DNA from: a virus
Length of the DNA stretch: 43,856 bases
Virus record (IMG/VR): IMGVR_UViG_3300020477_000791
Span: 1 to 43,856 of that record
Reading direction: 5' to 3' (one strand)
This document shows, in pieces, positions 15,094-24,558 of the stretch; the first letter of the stretch is position 1; every line of letters begins with the position of its first letter. The notes beneath the pieces were generated by a model. That model ran no database searches. It was not told the DNA's origin and saw nothing but the letters and a program-made list of their open reading frames with translations. The translations under genes and the position numbers were made by a program.

Positions 15094-15987
15094 ATGAAGG
15101 TTTGTTTTCATACTAAGGGTCATCTAGGGGATTTTATTATTACAATCCCCTTTCTTAATTTGGTGATTCAAAAGTATCCTGAGAATGAATATTATCAATA
15201 TGTTCATGGGATGGAAGGGACTCGCTATCCTGATATTTTTCTTAAAGCAGTTCCTAATTTAATTCCAACAGAAGAAATAAGTGGTGATCTTATTATCCCC
15301 ACTCATTTTTGTGATCCTGTCTATGAAAAATTACATTTAGGTGGACAGGAAGCATTGGATGAATTTTATCCTTATGATATGATTTCCATTCAGAAATATT
15401 ATTGGAAGCATGTCTATAAGAATAATAATTTTGATATAGAAATACCTGCTGATCTTGGATTGGACTTTGATTATGAGAGTCTTTTAGATAAAGAAGCAAT
15501 TGATTCTATTAAAAAGATTGGTGATAATCCACGGAAGAAGATTCTTTTTGTTAATATAAAAGGAAGATCAGGACAGACTGATAATGAAGATTGGTTGAAT
15601 AGAATTTCTAATATATCTTCTCTCTATCCAGAGTGGGATTATTATTATATGAATGAAGAAAGTGTAGAAGTAGAGAATGATAATGTCATTCACACCCCTT
15701 CTATCTTTGGAACTCATCCTTCTGATTTAATTCATAATTCCTATCTTAGTACTTTTTGTGATATAATAATTGCACGGAATTCTGGTGCTTTCATGGCTAT
15801 ATCCATGCAGAATAAGAATGTAATGAATGAGAACAAGACATTCATTACTCAGACGCAGGATAATCCTCATGTACCAGACTTAGAATGTTTTTATAATAGG
15901 ACTCTTTATAAAGCAACTAATGTACATACTCATGTAAGTCAGGAAACCTTTTTGAAATTGGAGGAGATTTTGTGGTCATGTCAATAA
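15094..15987 (+). CDS. Putative glycosyltransferase (GT9-like N-terminus)
   Basis: 297 residues from the ATG at 15094 (the TTG at 15088 is less likely). KVCFHTKGHLGDFIITIPFL recalls the heptosyltransferase-type GT-B N-terminus (GDxIxTxP), and the later KKILFVNIKGRSGQTDNEDW and IIARNSGAFMAIS fit the nucleotide-binding C-terminal half. Probably a soluble GT-B transferase. The donor is unknown. It overlaps the next gene by 10 bases. Confidence 0.55.
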   Translation: MKVCFHTKGHLGDFIITIPFLNLVIQKYPENEYYQYVHGMEGTRYPDIFLKAVPNLIPTEEISGDLIIPTHFCDPVYEKLHLGGQEALDEFYPYDMISIQKYYWKHVYKNNNFDIEIPADLGLDFDYESLLDKEAIDSIKKIGDNPRKKILFVNIKGRSGQTDNEDWLNRISNISSLYPEWDYYYMNEESVEVENDNVIHTPSIFGTHPSDLIHNSYLSTFCDIIIARNSGAFMAISMQNKNVMNENKTFITQTQDNPHVPDLECFYNRTLYKATNVHTHVSQETFLKLEEILWSCQ

Positions 15988-16907
15988 AGGTAAGAGAACT
16001 TAATCATGAGGAAACTCATGCTCTTGATAAGACAGTATACCAGAGGGAAAATTGGTATCTAATGGCATGGGGGATGGGAGATGCTACGGCTGCTACTCTT
16101 TTCTTAGAGTCTCGTTCTCCTGTACCTTATAAGATTTTGTGTCAGAAGAGAGTCTATAATGGTATTAGATTTATACTTGATAACTTCTGTCCTTCTCCTC
16201 TTAAATGTGATGAGATTGTAATCTATCCTGATGACTTTCAAGATTATCTGGGTTATCCATTTGATCAAAATGAAATTGTGATGTCATGTAATGGATTTTT
16301 CCCCCAAGATCCTAAATGTATGGCACAAGCTCATCAGTATGGTAAATTAAAAGTAGCTCATATGTCTTTTAATATGTGGGATTTTTGTAGTAACATTCAT
16401 CAAACCGGAGTTCTTCAAAAAGCATATGATTATGATCTAAAAGCAACAAAAGATATAGAAGAAAAGACTTGTATTTTATTCCCTGAACGTGGAGATAGTT
16501 ATCAATTACCAGATAATTTCTGGGATAATATTGTAACTAAAATGAAGGAACGTGGTTATAAAGTCATTGTTAATATGACTAAGAAAACCAATGTCTTTAA
16601 GAATCAAAAGACGTTTGAAGGTACCGAAGCATTGGATAAGTTTGAATTGCAGGATTTGATGGATTACTTAGTAAGACATAAGAATTTAGTTGTCATGGGA
16701 CAAGCATCTGGTATATTTGATTTGTTTAAATATGCTGGATTTTTAAAGGTTATGTTCTTTATTGACTATGAGGATCCTACTATGCCTGATCCAACCAGAG
16801 CAGGGTATCCCAATGCACATCTCTGTGAAACACCTTTCACTAGAAATCATATAGATATTAAGATCTCACAGTTTGATGTGAAAGTATTAGATTTAATTAC
16901 ACCTTAG
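15978..16907 (+). CDS. Putative GT-B glycosyltransferase
   Basis: 309 residues; the ATG at 15978 is chosen within an overlap with the previous gene. The N-terminal MAWGMGDATAATLFLESRS and the later DLMDYLVRHKNLVVMGQASG give a two-domain pattern like GT9-type enzymes. No family signature is decisive. It is in the island between GT9-like and FkbM genes, so a glycan role is inferred. Confidence 0.45.
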   Translation: MSIKVRELNHEETHALDKTVYQRENWYLMAWGMGDATAATLFLESRSPVPYKILCQKRVYNGIRFILDNFCPSPLKCDEIVIYPDDFQDYLGYPFDQNEIVMSCNGFFPQDPKCMAQAHQYGKLKVAHMSFNMWDFCSNIHQTGVLQKAYDYDLKATKDIEEKTCILFPERGDSYQLPDNFWDNIVTKMKERGYKVIVNMTKKTNVFKNQKTFEGTEALDKFELQDLMDYLVRHKNLVVMGQASGIFDLFKYAGFLKVMFFIDYEDPTMPDPTRAGYPNAHLCETPFTRNHIDIKISQFDVKVLDLITP

Positions 16908-16917
16908 GAGATATATT

Positions 16918-17733
16918 ATGAGTCAACTTGGACCTTATGCATCATATAATGCGGAGACAGGATATGCAGTTCAGATAAGTCCCACTGCAGAGTATGTGGG
17001 TATTTTTGAACGTATTAATATTCAACCTAAGGGTGTAATACATATTGGTTTGTGGGATTTCTGTGAACTTTTTTGTTACACAAAATTAGTAGGTAAGAAT
17101 ATAATAGGAATCGAGGGTGATCCACGGACCTATAAGTATATGTCTAAACCGATGGCAGATAAGTGGGGAGTTCCTGCTTTTAATGAGTGTATTACTAATA
17201 CGGATGGGGAAGATAAACAATTTTATATGGATCGTGAAGGGTCTAGTTTCTTTCAAGGAAGACCAGAATTTGGTAAAGTTAATTCTATTCCTGTTAAGAC
17301 TAAATCTCTTTCTACCTTAGTAGAAGAGAATAATATTGATATGAATGAATATGATTTTCTTAATATGGATGCCGAAGGAGCAGAGTTGGATATCTTAGAG
17401 GGATTTGAAAAGTACCTTGATTATATTAATGTGATTGATATGGAGACTTCCTTTGAGGATAAGCATCTTAATGGATGTACTCATGATGCTATAGTAAAAT
17501 GGTTGGATAAGAGAGGATTTACTCTTAGAGAGATGTCTGCATCTTATCAGAGAGAGGGACAAGGAGATTCGGTATTTGTAAGGAGGGATAAAGAACATAC
17601 TCCGTTCAAAGGTGGTAATATGGGAGATGAAATTTGGGGTAAAGGGTATTTGGAGAAGCATTGTGAATACCAGGAGATGGGATCACAGCAATTCCATTGG
17701 CAAAATAACACACCAGGATTTATTGCATTATGA
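16918..17733 (+). CDS. FkbM-family methyltransferase
   Basis: 271 residues with a class I methyltransferase layout: GVIHIGLWDFCELFCYTKLV (SAM-loop region), IIGIEGDPRTYKYM, SIPVKTKSLSTLVEENNID, and YDFLNMDAEGAELDILEGFE, the hallmark of FkbM O-methyltransferases. It probably methylates a sugar of the glycan. The spacer of 10 bases after the previous gene holds GGAG as ribosome site. Confidence 0.8.
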   Translation: MSQLGPYASYNAETGYAVQISPTAEYVGIFERINIQPKGVIHIGLWDFCELFCYTKLVGKNIIGIEGDPRTYKYMSKPMADKWGVPAFNECITNTDGEDKQFYMDREGSSFFQGRPEFGKVNSIPVKTKSLSTLVEENNIDMNEYDFLNMDAEGAELDILEGFEKYLDYINVIDMETSFEDKHLNGCTHDAIVKWLDKRGFTLREMSASYQREGQGDSVFVRRDKEHTPFKGGNMGDEIWGKGYLEKHCEYQEMGSQQFHWQNNTPGFIAL

Positions 17734-18104
17734 AAATCGAAGTCGCTAACGGGGAGATAGTAGATAAACTTACTATCCTTCAAATTAAATTAGAAAATTC
17801 TAATAGTGAGGAGAAAACACAACAAATTCTTAAAGAACTTAATTATCTTAAACCCTTAGTTGAAGGATTAAATGTTCCTGATGAAATGGTTGATGAATTA
17901 AGAGCAGTCAATCAAAAGATATGGGATACAGAAGATAGTATTCGTTTATGTGAGAAGAATACTCAGTTTGATGATGTGTTTATTCAACATGCACGGGATG
18001 TTTATTATAATAACGATGAAAGATTTCATGTAAAAGCAAGGATTAATAAGCATACGGGTAGTAATTTCACTGAGCAAAAGATTCTTCCTGATTATCAACA
18101 ATGA
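17730..18104 (+). CDS. DUF6165-like protein
   Basis: 124 residues beginning KIEVANGEIVDKLTILQIKL, with a long helical middle (IWDTEDSIRLCEKNTQFDDV) and RFHVKARIN. The N-terminal pattern matches a small family often found next to glycosyltransferases (DUF6165). No enzyme activity is known to me. It overlaps both neighbours by 4 bases. Confidence 0.6.
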   Translation: MKIEVANGEIVDKLTILQIKLENSNSEEKTQQILKELNYLKPLVEGLNVPDEMVDELRAVNQKIWDTEDSIRLCEKNTQFDDVFIQHARDVYYNNDERFHVKARINKHTGSNFTEQKILPDYQQ

Positions 18105-18817
18105 AACCTTGTATAATTAAACAACCAGCAGGGATAGGAGATGTCTTCTATTGCCAGAAGATTGCTCACTATATGGTACATCATGGATTTGAGGTTATAT
18201 GGCCATTAAGACCTGATATTGCATGGATTGGTGATTATATTAAGGGATATGGTATTTCTTTTCCTACAATAGAAGATGACTTTCCAGGAAAAGATATCTA
18301 TGATAAGGCGGCAGGATATGTAATAGAGGATAAGGGTGCTTTTATTTGTCCAGCAACGGCAGATTTAACTCATAATGATGGAAAGACAATGAGTTCTAAG
18401 CTTACTATGCTTGGAATGGAGCATGAGGATTGGAGAGATTACTTTTTATTTAAAAGGAACCTTGATAAAGAGAATGATTTATACTATAATGTGTTAGGAC
18501 TGAAAGATGATTCAGAGTATGTCTTCATCAGTAATCTTTACAACACTGACATTAGGGATAGTAAATTTATTTCTAAGGATCAATTTGATCTACCAGTTGT
18601 CGAGTTACAAATTCTTGATGGATTTACACTATTTGATTGGTGTAAGGTATTAGAAAAGGCAAAGAAGATTTACACAGTTAATACTGCCATCAATTATATT
18701 ATTGATGTACTTGACACTTCCTATGATGAGTATGTAATCTATGCTCATGACGAGGAAAATGTAACTCAGATTGATTATCTATTTAAAAAACCCCATACTA
18801 TGTTATGCAGATCATAG
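18101..18817 (+). CDS. Putative glycosyltransferase (GT9-like)
   Basis: 238 residues with PAGIGDVFYCQKIAHYMV at the N-terminus (the GDxxxxxP-like start of heptosyltransferase folds) and a C-terminal DWCKVLEKAKKIYTVNTAIN. It is short for a GT-B enzyme, so it may be reduced. It overlaps the next gene by 13 bases. Confidence 0.45.
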   Translation: MKPCIIKQPAGIGDVFYCQKIAHYMVHHGFEVIWPLRPDIAWIGDYIKGYGISFPTIEDDFPGKDIYDKAAGYVIEDKGAFICPATADLTHNDGKTMSSKLTMLGMEHEDWRDYFLFKRNLDKENDLYYNVLGLKDDSEYVFISNLYNTDIRDSKFISKDQFDLPVVELQILDGFTLFDWCKVLEKAKKIYTVNTAINYIIDVLDTSYDEYVIYAHDEENVTQIDYLFKKPHTMLCRS

Positions 18818-19296
18818 AATTTAAAGGTGAGAAGTATCCTGGCTTTCAGGCATATGGTAATGCAGCTCAGTTTGCTATTCCTTATGCCAAGTATTTTTGT
18901 AATGGTACGGGGTATGATATTGGGTGTATGAAATCTGAGTGGTCATTACCTGGTTCAACTCCTATTGATTTAGACTTTGATGATCCATATCATGCAGATA
19001 ATCTTCCGGAGGGTCAGGTAGATTATATTTTTTCTAGTCATTGTTTAGAGCATGTTCCTGATTGGGCAGGTACTCTTTTGTATTGGACTGAGAAACTATG
19101 TGATGGAGGGATTTTATTTCTTTACCTTCCTCATCATGATCAAAAGTATTGGAGACCATGGAATAACCGTAAGCATCGCCATGCTTTTTTTCCTGAAATA
19201 ATAGTTGATTTTATGAAAGAAAACGGTTATACTAATATTTTTAGTAGTCAAAGAGATCTAAACCATTCCTTTATTGTAGTTGGAGAGAAACACTAA
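18805..19296 (+). CDS. SAM-dependent methyltransferase (class I)
   Basis: 163 residues: GTGYDIGCMKSEWSLPG (SAM motif I), TPIDLDFDD (acidic loop), VDYIFSSHCLEHVPDWAGTL (motif IV with the usual CLEHV) and GGILFLYLPHHD. It is a typical class I methyltransferase of cluster type. The substrate is unknown, presumably a sugar. A shared base joins it to the next gene. Confidence 0.8.
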   Translation: MQIIEFKGEKYPGFQAYGNAAQFAIPYAKYFCNGTGYDIGCMKSEWSLPGSTPIDLDFDDPYHADNLPEGQVDYIFSSHCLEHVPDWAGTLLYWTEKLCDGGILFLYLPHHDQKYWRPWNNRKHRHAFFPEIIVDFMKENGYTNIFSSQRDLNHSFIVVGEKH

Positions 19297-19928
19297 TGGG
19301 TCAATTGAATCAAGCAATTAAAATTAAAAATGTTTTAGATTACTATGACATTAAAAATTTTGTAGAGACAGGAACTGGACAAGCAGAGGTTGTGAGATCG
19401 GTATATGAAGCAAATGAAGATTTAAATATTCACACCATTGAAGTAGTTGAGGAAATATTTGATCAGAATAAAATTAAATTTTCGTATCTTAAAGATGTAA
19501 GTTGGCATTTGGGTACTTCTTTTAAGATTCTTCCTACAATCCTTCCTACCTTTGAGGGGAATACCTTATTCTGGATGGATGCTCATTTTCCTGGTGCTGA
19601 TTTTGGATTGTCTTCTTATGGTGATGAGAAAGATATGGACAAGAGACTTCCCTTGAAAAGGGAATTGGAAAGTATTATACAGAGTAGGGATGTAAAGGAT
19701 GATGTTTTTGTTATTGATGATCTTCGCATCTATGAGGATGGTCCTTTTGAAGGTGGTAATTGGGATGAAAGGTCGAAGTATGGAGGAGATGGAATAGGAT
19801 TTATTGAAGAGATGTTTGAGAATACTCATTATATTGGACGGTCTTATAATGCACAAGGATCGATTATATTATTCCCTGTAACTAAGGAGATGTCTGATAA
19901 TCTTCTGGTGGGATCTGTGGAAGAATGA
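19296..19928 (+). CDS. Methyltransferase-fold protein, unknown
   Basis: 210 residues, with NFVETGTGQAEVVRSVYE resembling a SAM-loop, IHTIEVVEEIF following, and NTLFWMDAHFPGADFG and VFVIDDLRIYEDG later. The VETGTG start plus a conserved IDD matches the class I methyltransferase-like proteins of glycan clusters (TylF/FkbM neighbourhood). Activity not proven. Confidence 0.55.
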   Translation: MGQLNQAIKIKNVLDYYDIKNFVETGTGQAEVVRSVYEANEDLNIHTIEVVEEIFDQNKIKFSYLKDVSWHLGTSFKILPTILPTFEGNTLFWMDAHFPGADFGLSSYGDEKDMDKRLPLKRELESIIQSRDVKDDVFVIDDLRIYEDGPFEGGNWDERSKYGGDGIGFIEEMFENTHYIGRSYNAQGSIILFPVTKEMSDNLLVGSVEE

Positions 19929-20779
19929 AGAAGATTGCTGTTGTTACCTGGGTAACAGATGATTATGTTGAGTACATTGGGTTGGATGAGTTAAAAAATT
20001 CATTCAAATATTTTCATCCTGATATAGATTTCTTTGTTTTTGATAGTGCAATGACTCAGAAGGCGAAGGAGAATGATTCTTGGTTGGATAATGTTTGGAT
20101 GAAACCTCCATGTGCTGCTCCTTATAAGGATGATTATGATATGGTGGTTCAGATTGATGGGGATTGTGTAGTCACTGGTCCCATGACTGAACTGTTTGAG
20201 AGTGAGGAGGATGTCATTGGAGTAAGGAATAATAATAGTTTTAATAAAGCAGGTTCACATGATGGAATTACCATTAGACATATTGAACCCTTTGGGGATG
20301 GATCTCCTATACCTATGCAAGGGTTTGTCAATGCAGGGTTAGTGGGAGTTAATAATAAAGAGTTCTGGGATGATTGGGGAGATGTAAATATGCAATCGGC
20401 TAAGATAAAGGCCAAGGTTGATCCTTATGCACACGGTATTGGGGATGAAAATGATACATTGAATCAACTATTTCATTGTGATGAATATAGTTCCAAGATA
20501 GTTGATGAGCAAGGTAGTGGAGTATCTTATGGTCTTTCTAGTTGTTGGGGTAATGATCCTAATAATCACTGGGAGAGTTGGTTGTCAATGTATGTGAAAG
20601 ATGATAGACTTTATTTGGATGATCCTGTAACCAATGAGACAATGTGTATTAAGGTTCTTCATCAGGCGGGAGGAGGTCTTGCTGCACGGTTAAATAAAGA
20701 AGCGGGTGGATTTAGAAACTGGTTATCATCTGTTGTAACGGATGAAGTTAATGATTATTTAAATGAGGTTATGAAGTAA
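19925..20779 (+). CDS. GT-A glycosyltransferase-like protein
   Basis: 284 residues. The N-terminal IAVVTWVTDDYVEYI begins a GT-A fold; VVQIDGDCVV holds a DxD metal motif; FVNAGLVGVNNKEFW is the acceptor-side loop seen in GT8-like enzymes; HQAGGG lies near the end. The donor is unknown. It overlaps neighbours by 1-4 bases. Confidence 0.65.
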   Translation: MKKIAVVTWVTDDYVEYIGLDELKNSFKYFHPDIDFFVFDSAMTQKAKENDSWLDNVWMKPPCAAPYKDDYDMVVQIDGDCVVTGPMTELFESEEDVIGVRNNNSFNKAGSHDGITIRHIEPFGDGSPIPMQGFVNAGLVGVNNKEFWDDWGDVNMQSAKIKAKVDPYAHGIGDENDTLNQLFHCDEYSSKIVDEQGSGVSYGLSSCWGNDPNNHWESWLSMYVKDDRLYLDDPVTNETMCIKVLHQAGGGLAARLNKEAGGFRNWLSSVVTDEVNDYLNEVMK

Positions 20780-21504
20780 TGCCTATACCAACTGATATAA
20801 GTCTGGTTACTTTTTCGGATATTAAAGGAAATGAAATAGATCTTTCATCTTCTGAGATTTATAAGAGTCATGCATATGCAGAACATGCTTGCGTACATGC
20901 TATTCTTACACAGTTTCATAATGATTTTTATTATTATTTAAAGGACCAAGAAGAATTAAATCTTATAGATTTAGGTGCTAATATTGGATTATTTTCCATT
21001 TATGTTTCACCTGTCTGTGAAAAAGTATTTGCAGTAGAACCTACTCCTTCTCATTTTAAAGTAATGGAGGAGATTATAGGGGTCTCTGGTAAGAATAATA
21101 TTATCCCTCATCAAGTAGCAATAGGACTTCAAGATGGGGAGGCAGAGTTTAAACTTCATGGAAGGAATTCTACCATGAATTCATTTGTTAATTGTAGAGT
21201 AGATCCGCATGTGGGAGAGAATATAAAAGTTAAGACTCAAACTCTTAATAGTTTTATTGATTCATTGGATGTAGATCGTGTAGGATTCGTGAAGATGGAT
21301 ATTGAAGGATTTGAAACAGAAGTTATTTCAGAACCTTCTTTTGAAGATGCTATGAAAAAGATTGATGCTTTGTATGTAGAGGTTCATGATTTTGAGGTAA
21401 GTGCTGGTGGAGTAGAAAGAAATTTTAATACTATTTCTGATAAGATGAGGGGATGGGGAAGGACAGTAGACAAACTTCAAGATGATTGTATGTTGGTTTA
21501 TTGA
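20779..21504 (+). CDS. FkbM-family methyltransferase
   Basis: 241 residues: LNLIDLGANIGLFSIYV (SAM motif I), FAVEPTPSHFKVMEEI, TLNSFIDSL and VGFVKMDIEGFETEVI, the full FkbM pattern. It is a second member of the family in the island, next to a GT-A transferase. The last base is shared with the transketolase ATG. Confidence 0.88.
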   Translation: MPIPTDISLVTFSDIKGNEIDLSSSEIYKSHAYAEHACVHAILTQFHNDFYYYLKDQEELNLIDLGANIGLFSIYVSPVCEKVFAVEPTPSHFKVMEEIIGVSGKNNIIPHQVAIGLQDGEAEFKLHGRNSTMNSFVNCRVDPHVGENIKVKTQTLNSFIDSLDVDRVGFVKMDIEGFETEVISEPSFEDAMKKIDALYVEVHDFEVSAGGVERNFNTISDKMRGWGRTVDKLQDDCMLVY

Positions 21505-22121
21505 TGAAAGAACTTTATAAGCGATTATTAGATATTTGTTATCAAAGACAACTTCATCATTTGGGGAGTTATTTCTCGGCATTACAAATAATAGATGAGA
21601 TTTATTCTCAGAAGAATGAAGATGATATCTTTATTCTTTCTAATGGTCATGCAGTAGTTGCTCTTTATGTGGTGCTTGAAAAGTATTATGGTTTAGATGC
21701 AGTAGAATTGCATGAGAAATATGGGGATCATCCGAAGAGAAATGAATTAGATAAACTCCATTGTTCCACAGGGAGTTTGGGTATGGGGGTTACGGTTGCT
21801 GTTGGTAGAGCACTGGCGAATCCTGATCGAGATGTGTATTGTTTATTATCTGATGGTGAATGTGCAGAAGGTTCAGTATGGGAAGCACTTAGATTTGCTT
21901 ATGAGAATAAAGTAACTAATTTAAAACTCTATGTAAATGCAAATGGATGGGCTGCATATGATGCGGTTGATTTAGATTACTTAGAGAAGAGAATTAAAGC
22001 ATTCCATCCGGATGTAAATTATGTTCGTACTACCGTTGAACATTTTGGATTGAAAGGACTTCATGCTCACTATACTAATTTTAATGAAGAGCAGTATAAG
22101 GAGGCACTCGCATCATTATGA
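21504..22121 (+). CDS. Transketolase-like N-terminal subunit (split)
   Basis: 205 residues from the ATG at 21504. It carries the thiamine-diphosphate module: SNGHAVVALYVVLEKYYGL, then HCSTGSLGMGVTVAVGRALA and LLSDGECAEGSVWEALRFA, the DGE motif for ThDP and metal. With the next gene it forms a split transketolase pair of the type found in surface-sugar clusters. It is shorter than usual (about 270 residues), lacking part of the C-terminal end of this domain. Confidence 0.8.
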   Translation: MKELYKRLLDICYQRQLHHLGSYFSALQIIDEIYSQKNEDDIFILSNGHAVVALYVVLEKYYGLDAVELHEKYGDHPKRNELDKLHCSTGSLGMGVTVAVGRALANPDRDVYCLLSDGECAEGSVWEALRFAYENKVTNLKLYVNANGWAAYDAVDLDYLEKRIKAFHPDVNYVRTTVEHFGLKGLHAHYTNFNEEQYKEALASL

Positions 22122-22594
22122 ACCAGCGACAAAGATTTAAGGAACTTTTTACCGAAGAAATGAAACAGAATGAGGATATTATTCTGTTGGTGGGAGATGT
22201 TGGATATAAAGTTTTTGATCATTTAAGAGAAGAGTTTCCTAGTCGAGTAATTAATCCGGGAGCATCAGAGCAATTGATGATGGGTATGGCAGCAGGTCTT
22301 GCGATGGATGGGAAGATACCTGTATGTTATTCTATTACTCCTTTTGTTTTATATCGACCTTTTGAATTTATAAGAAACTATTTAAATCATGAGAGTATTC
22401 CTGTGAAACTTGTAGGGAGTGGCCGTAATGAAGACTATGGTGTTTGTGGGTTCTCTCATTATGCATGTGAAGATTTGGAAGTGATGAAAATATTTTCTAA
22501 CATTGAAGTACATCATCCCCAATCTCCTGATGATATTGATATTAAGAAGTTTCTTTATTCTTCTACTCCTTCTTATATTAATTTACAAAGATGA
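22118..22594 (+). CDS. Transketolase-like pyrimidine-domain subunit, short
   Basis: 158 residues: ILLVGDVGYKVFDHLREEFP, RVINPGASEQLMMGMAAGLA (with the conserved Glu that activates ThDP), PVCYSITPFVLYRPFEFIRN. This is the pyrimidine-binding domain of the split transketolase; the normal C-terminal third domain is absent. The pair could make an unusual ketose for the glycan, or serve carbon metabolism with transaldolase. Confidence 0.8.
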   Translation: MNQRQRFKELFTEEMKQNEDIILLVGDVGYKVFDHLREEFPSRVINPGASEQLMMGMAAGLAMDGKIPVCYSITPFVLYRPFEFIRNYLNHESIPVKLVGSGRNEDYGVCGFSHYACEDLEVMKIFSNIEVHHPQSPDDIDIKKFLYSSTPSYINLQR

Positions 22595-23403
22595 ATATTC
22601 TTTTCACCGGTCAGCGGGGATTTTTAGGAAGAGAATTAATTCCTTATCTTGAAAAGAAGGGGCATGATGTAACTTCTTCAAATGTTGATTATAGTGATCA
22701 GAGAAATGTAGATCAATTTTTTCGTCATAGGGAGTTTGATTTCATTATTCATGCTGCTATTCGGGGTGGTCGGAGAATACGTAAAGATAGTGTTGATGAT
22801 TTTCATAATAATGTAAGGATGTTTGAGGTTCTTGCCTCTCAAAGGGTTCCATTAATTACTTTTTGTAGTGGAGCAGTATATGGTAGACAAGAAGACATTT
22901 ATGGTCTTTCAGAGACTGAGGTGGGGATGAGAATTCCTACGGATTATTATGGATTTGCTAAGTATATAATTGCTCAACGTGCTCGTCAATTGAGTAATGT
23001 TTATGTTCTTCGATTCTTTAATGTATTTGGACCTACTAGTCAGGAGGATATGTTTACATCAGCGAATATTAGAAATTATATTAATAAGAAAGATATAGTT
23101 ATTTTTAAAGATAAGTATATGGATTTCTTTGGTATTAGTGATACTAAAAAAGTTTTAGATCTTTATCTTGAAAAGGCAAAGGAACTTCCTAAGGATATTA
23201 ATCTAGTCTATAAGACCACTCAGACCCTCTCTGATGTGGGAAAAATGATTAATAATCTATCAGACCATACAGTGGAAATAGATATTCGTGAGAGAGGGAT
23301 GGAGAAGTCTTATTGTGGATCTGGAAATCTTCTCAGTACGTTGGGTCTTAAATTAAATGGATTGGAGTATGAACTTAATTCTACATATGAATATTTGCGT
23401 TAA
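22591..23403 (+). CDS. NAD-dependent epimerase/dehydratase
   Basis: 270 residues: ILFTGQRGFLGRELIPYLEK is the Rossmann motif; FIIHAAIRGGRR; the YxxxK site is in DYYGFAKYII; VLRFFNVFGP. It is an SDR with an unassigned nucleotide-sugar substrate. It lies between the transketolase pair and a nucleotidyltransferase, so it may finish or reduce the sugar they build. Confidence 0.8.
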   Translation: MNILFTGQRGFLGRELIPYLEKKGHDVTSSNVDYSDQRNVDQFFRHREFDFIIHAAIRGGRRIRKDSVDDFHNNVRMFEVLASQRVPLITFCSGAVYGRQEDIYGLSETEVGMRIPTDYYGFAKYIIAQRARQLSNVYVLRFFNVFGPTSQEDMFTSANIRNYINKKDIVIFKDKYMDFFGISDTKKVLDLYLEKAKELPKDINLVYKTTQTLSDVGKMINNLSDHTVEIDIRERGMEKSYCGSGNLLSTLGLKLNGLEYELNSTYEYLR

Positions 23404-23414
23404 TGGAAGTAGTG

Positions 23415-23819
23415 ATGTATAAAAAAGTCTTTGTGAATGGAACCTTTGATCTTCTTCATAGGGGTCATTTAGAACTTCTTAATTATGCACGGAGTCAAGG
23501 AGGACATGTATGTGTGGGAATTGATACGGATGAGAGGGTAAGAGAGAAGAAGGGACCTACAAGACCTATACATAACCAGGAGGAACGAAAGTTTTTTCTT
23601 GAAAGTCTAAAAGCAGTAGATGAAGTTAGGTTCTTTTCTAATGATAAAGAGTTAGAGGGGTTGGTAAAATCCTATCAACCTGATATAATGATTGTGGGAT
23701 CTGATTGGAAAGGTAAATCCGTTATCGGATCTTATTGGGCTGCTAAGTTGATATTCTTTGATAGAATAGGTGAGTATGCAACAACAAAAACAATTCAAGA
23801 TATTATTAATCGGCGATAG
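23415..23819 (+). CDS. HldE/RfaE C-domain-like nucleotidyltransferase
   Basis: 134 residues from the ATG at 23415 (GGAAG 5 bases upstream; another ATG at 23403). VFVNGTFDLLHRGHLELL holds the HxGH nucleotidyl-transfer motif (His15, His18); DTDERVREKKGPTRP, PDIMIVGSDWKGKS. It resembles the ADP/GDP-heptose nucleotidyltransferase domain and glycerol-3-P cytidylyltransferases. It overlaps the next gene by 44 bases; the kinase domain follows rather than precedes. Confidence 0.8.
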   Translation: MYKKVFVNGTFDLLHRGHLELLNYARSQGGHVCVGIDTDERVREKKGPTRPIHNQEERKFFLESLKAVDEVRFFSNDKELEGLVKSYQPDIMIVGSDWKGKSVIGSYWAAKLIFFDRIGEYATTKTIQDIINRR

Positions 23820-24558
23820 TTGTACTGATGAATATGTCTATGGAACCTGTGAGAGGTTGAATCCAGAGGCACCAGTTCCTATTTTAAAATTTAATAGAAA
23901 AGAAACTACAAGAGGAATGGCATGGAACGTAAGAGAGAATCTTATGTCATTTGGATTAGATGTTTATATACTTACCAATAAAGAACCTATTATAAAGACA
24001 AGATATATTGATGAGAAATCTAATCAACATATTTTAAGAGTAGATGATGAGGGAAAGTGTGAACCCCTCCCTTATCAACAACCATTTCTTGAGCGATCAA
24101 ATACTGATCCACCATCCGATGATTGGTATGATGCCCTTGTTATTTCAGATTATGACAAGGGTTTTTTAACGACTAAGAAGATACAAGAATTGGTTGATTG
24201 GTTTGAAGGTCCCGTCTTTATTGATAGTAAAAAAACTAAACTCCCTAAGGATGGTTGTTTTCTTAAAATTAATGAGTTAGAATCTAAGTTACTGAAAGGG
24301 AGGTATAAGAATTTAATTATTACTAAGGGTGCTGGTGGTGCTGATTATGATGGAGTAAACTATCCAGGAGAAAAGACTAAGATTGTAGATGTAGTAGGAG
24401 CAGGTGATACATTTCTTTCTGCATTGGTTTACTTTCATCTTTTCTATGGTAGAATAGAGGAAGCAATTCCTTATGCTAATAAAGCAGCAGCAATTGCTGT
24501 GCAAAATTTTGGAACTTATGTTTTAACGGAGGAAGATGTCAAAGACTTACGTGGTTGA
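23776..24558 (+). CDS. PfkB-family sugar kinase, HldE N-domain-like
   Basis: 260 residues from the ATG at 23776. KILLIGDSCTDEYVYGTCER then LNPEAPVPILK matches heptose-7-phosphate kinase (HldE/RfaE N-domain); IKTRYIDEKSNQHILRVD; VVGAGDTF carries the catalytic base Asp211. With the preceding nucleotidyltransferase it gives a split HldE-like pair. It is short for the family, with a reduced middle. No GmhA is visible in the window. Confidence 0.8.
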   Translation: MQQQKQFKILLIGDSCTDEYVYGTCERLNPEAPVPILKFNRKETTRGMAWNVRENLMSFGLDVYILTNKEPIIKTRYIDEKSNQHILRVDDEGKCEPLPYQQPFLERSNTDPPSDDWYDALVISDYDKGFLTTKKIQELVDWFEGPVFIDSKKTKLPKDGCFLKINELESKLLKGRYKNLIITKGAGGADYDGVNYPGEKTKIVDVVGAGDTFLSALVYFHLFYGRIEEAIPYANKAAAIAVQNFGTYVLTEEDVKDLRG

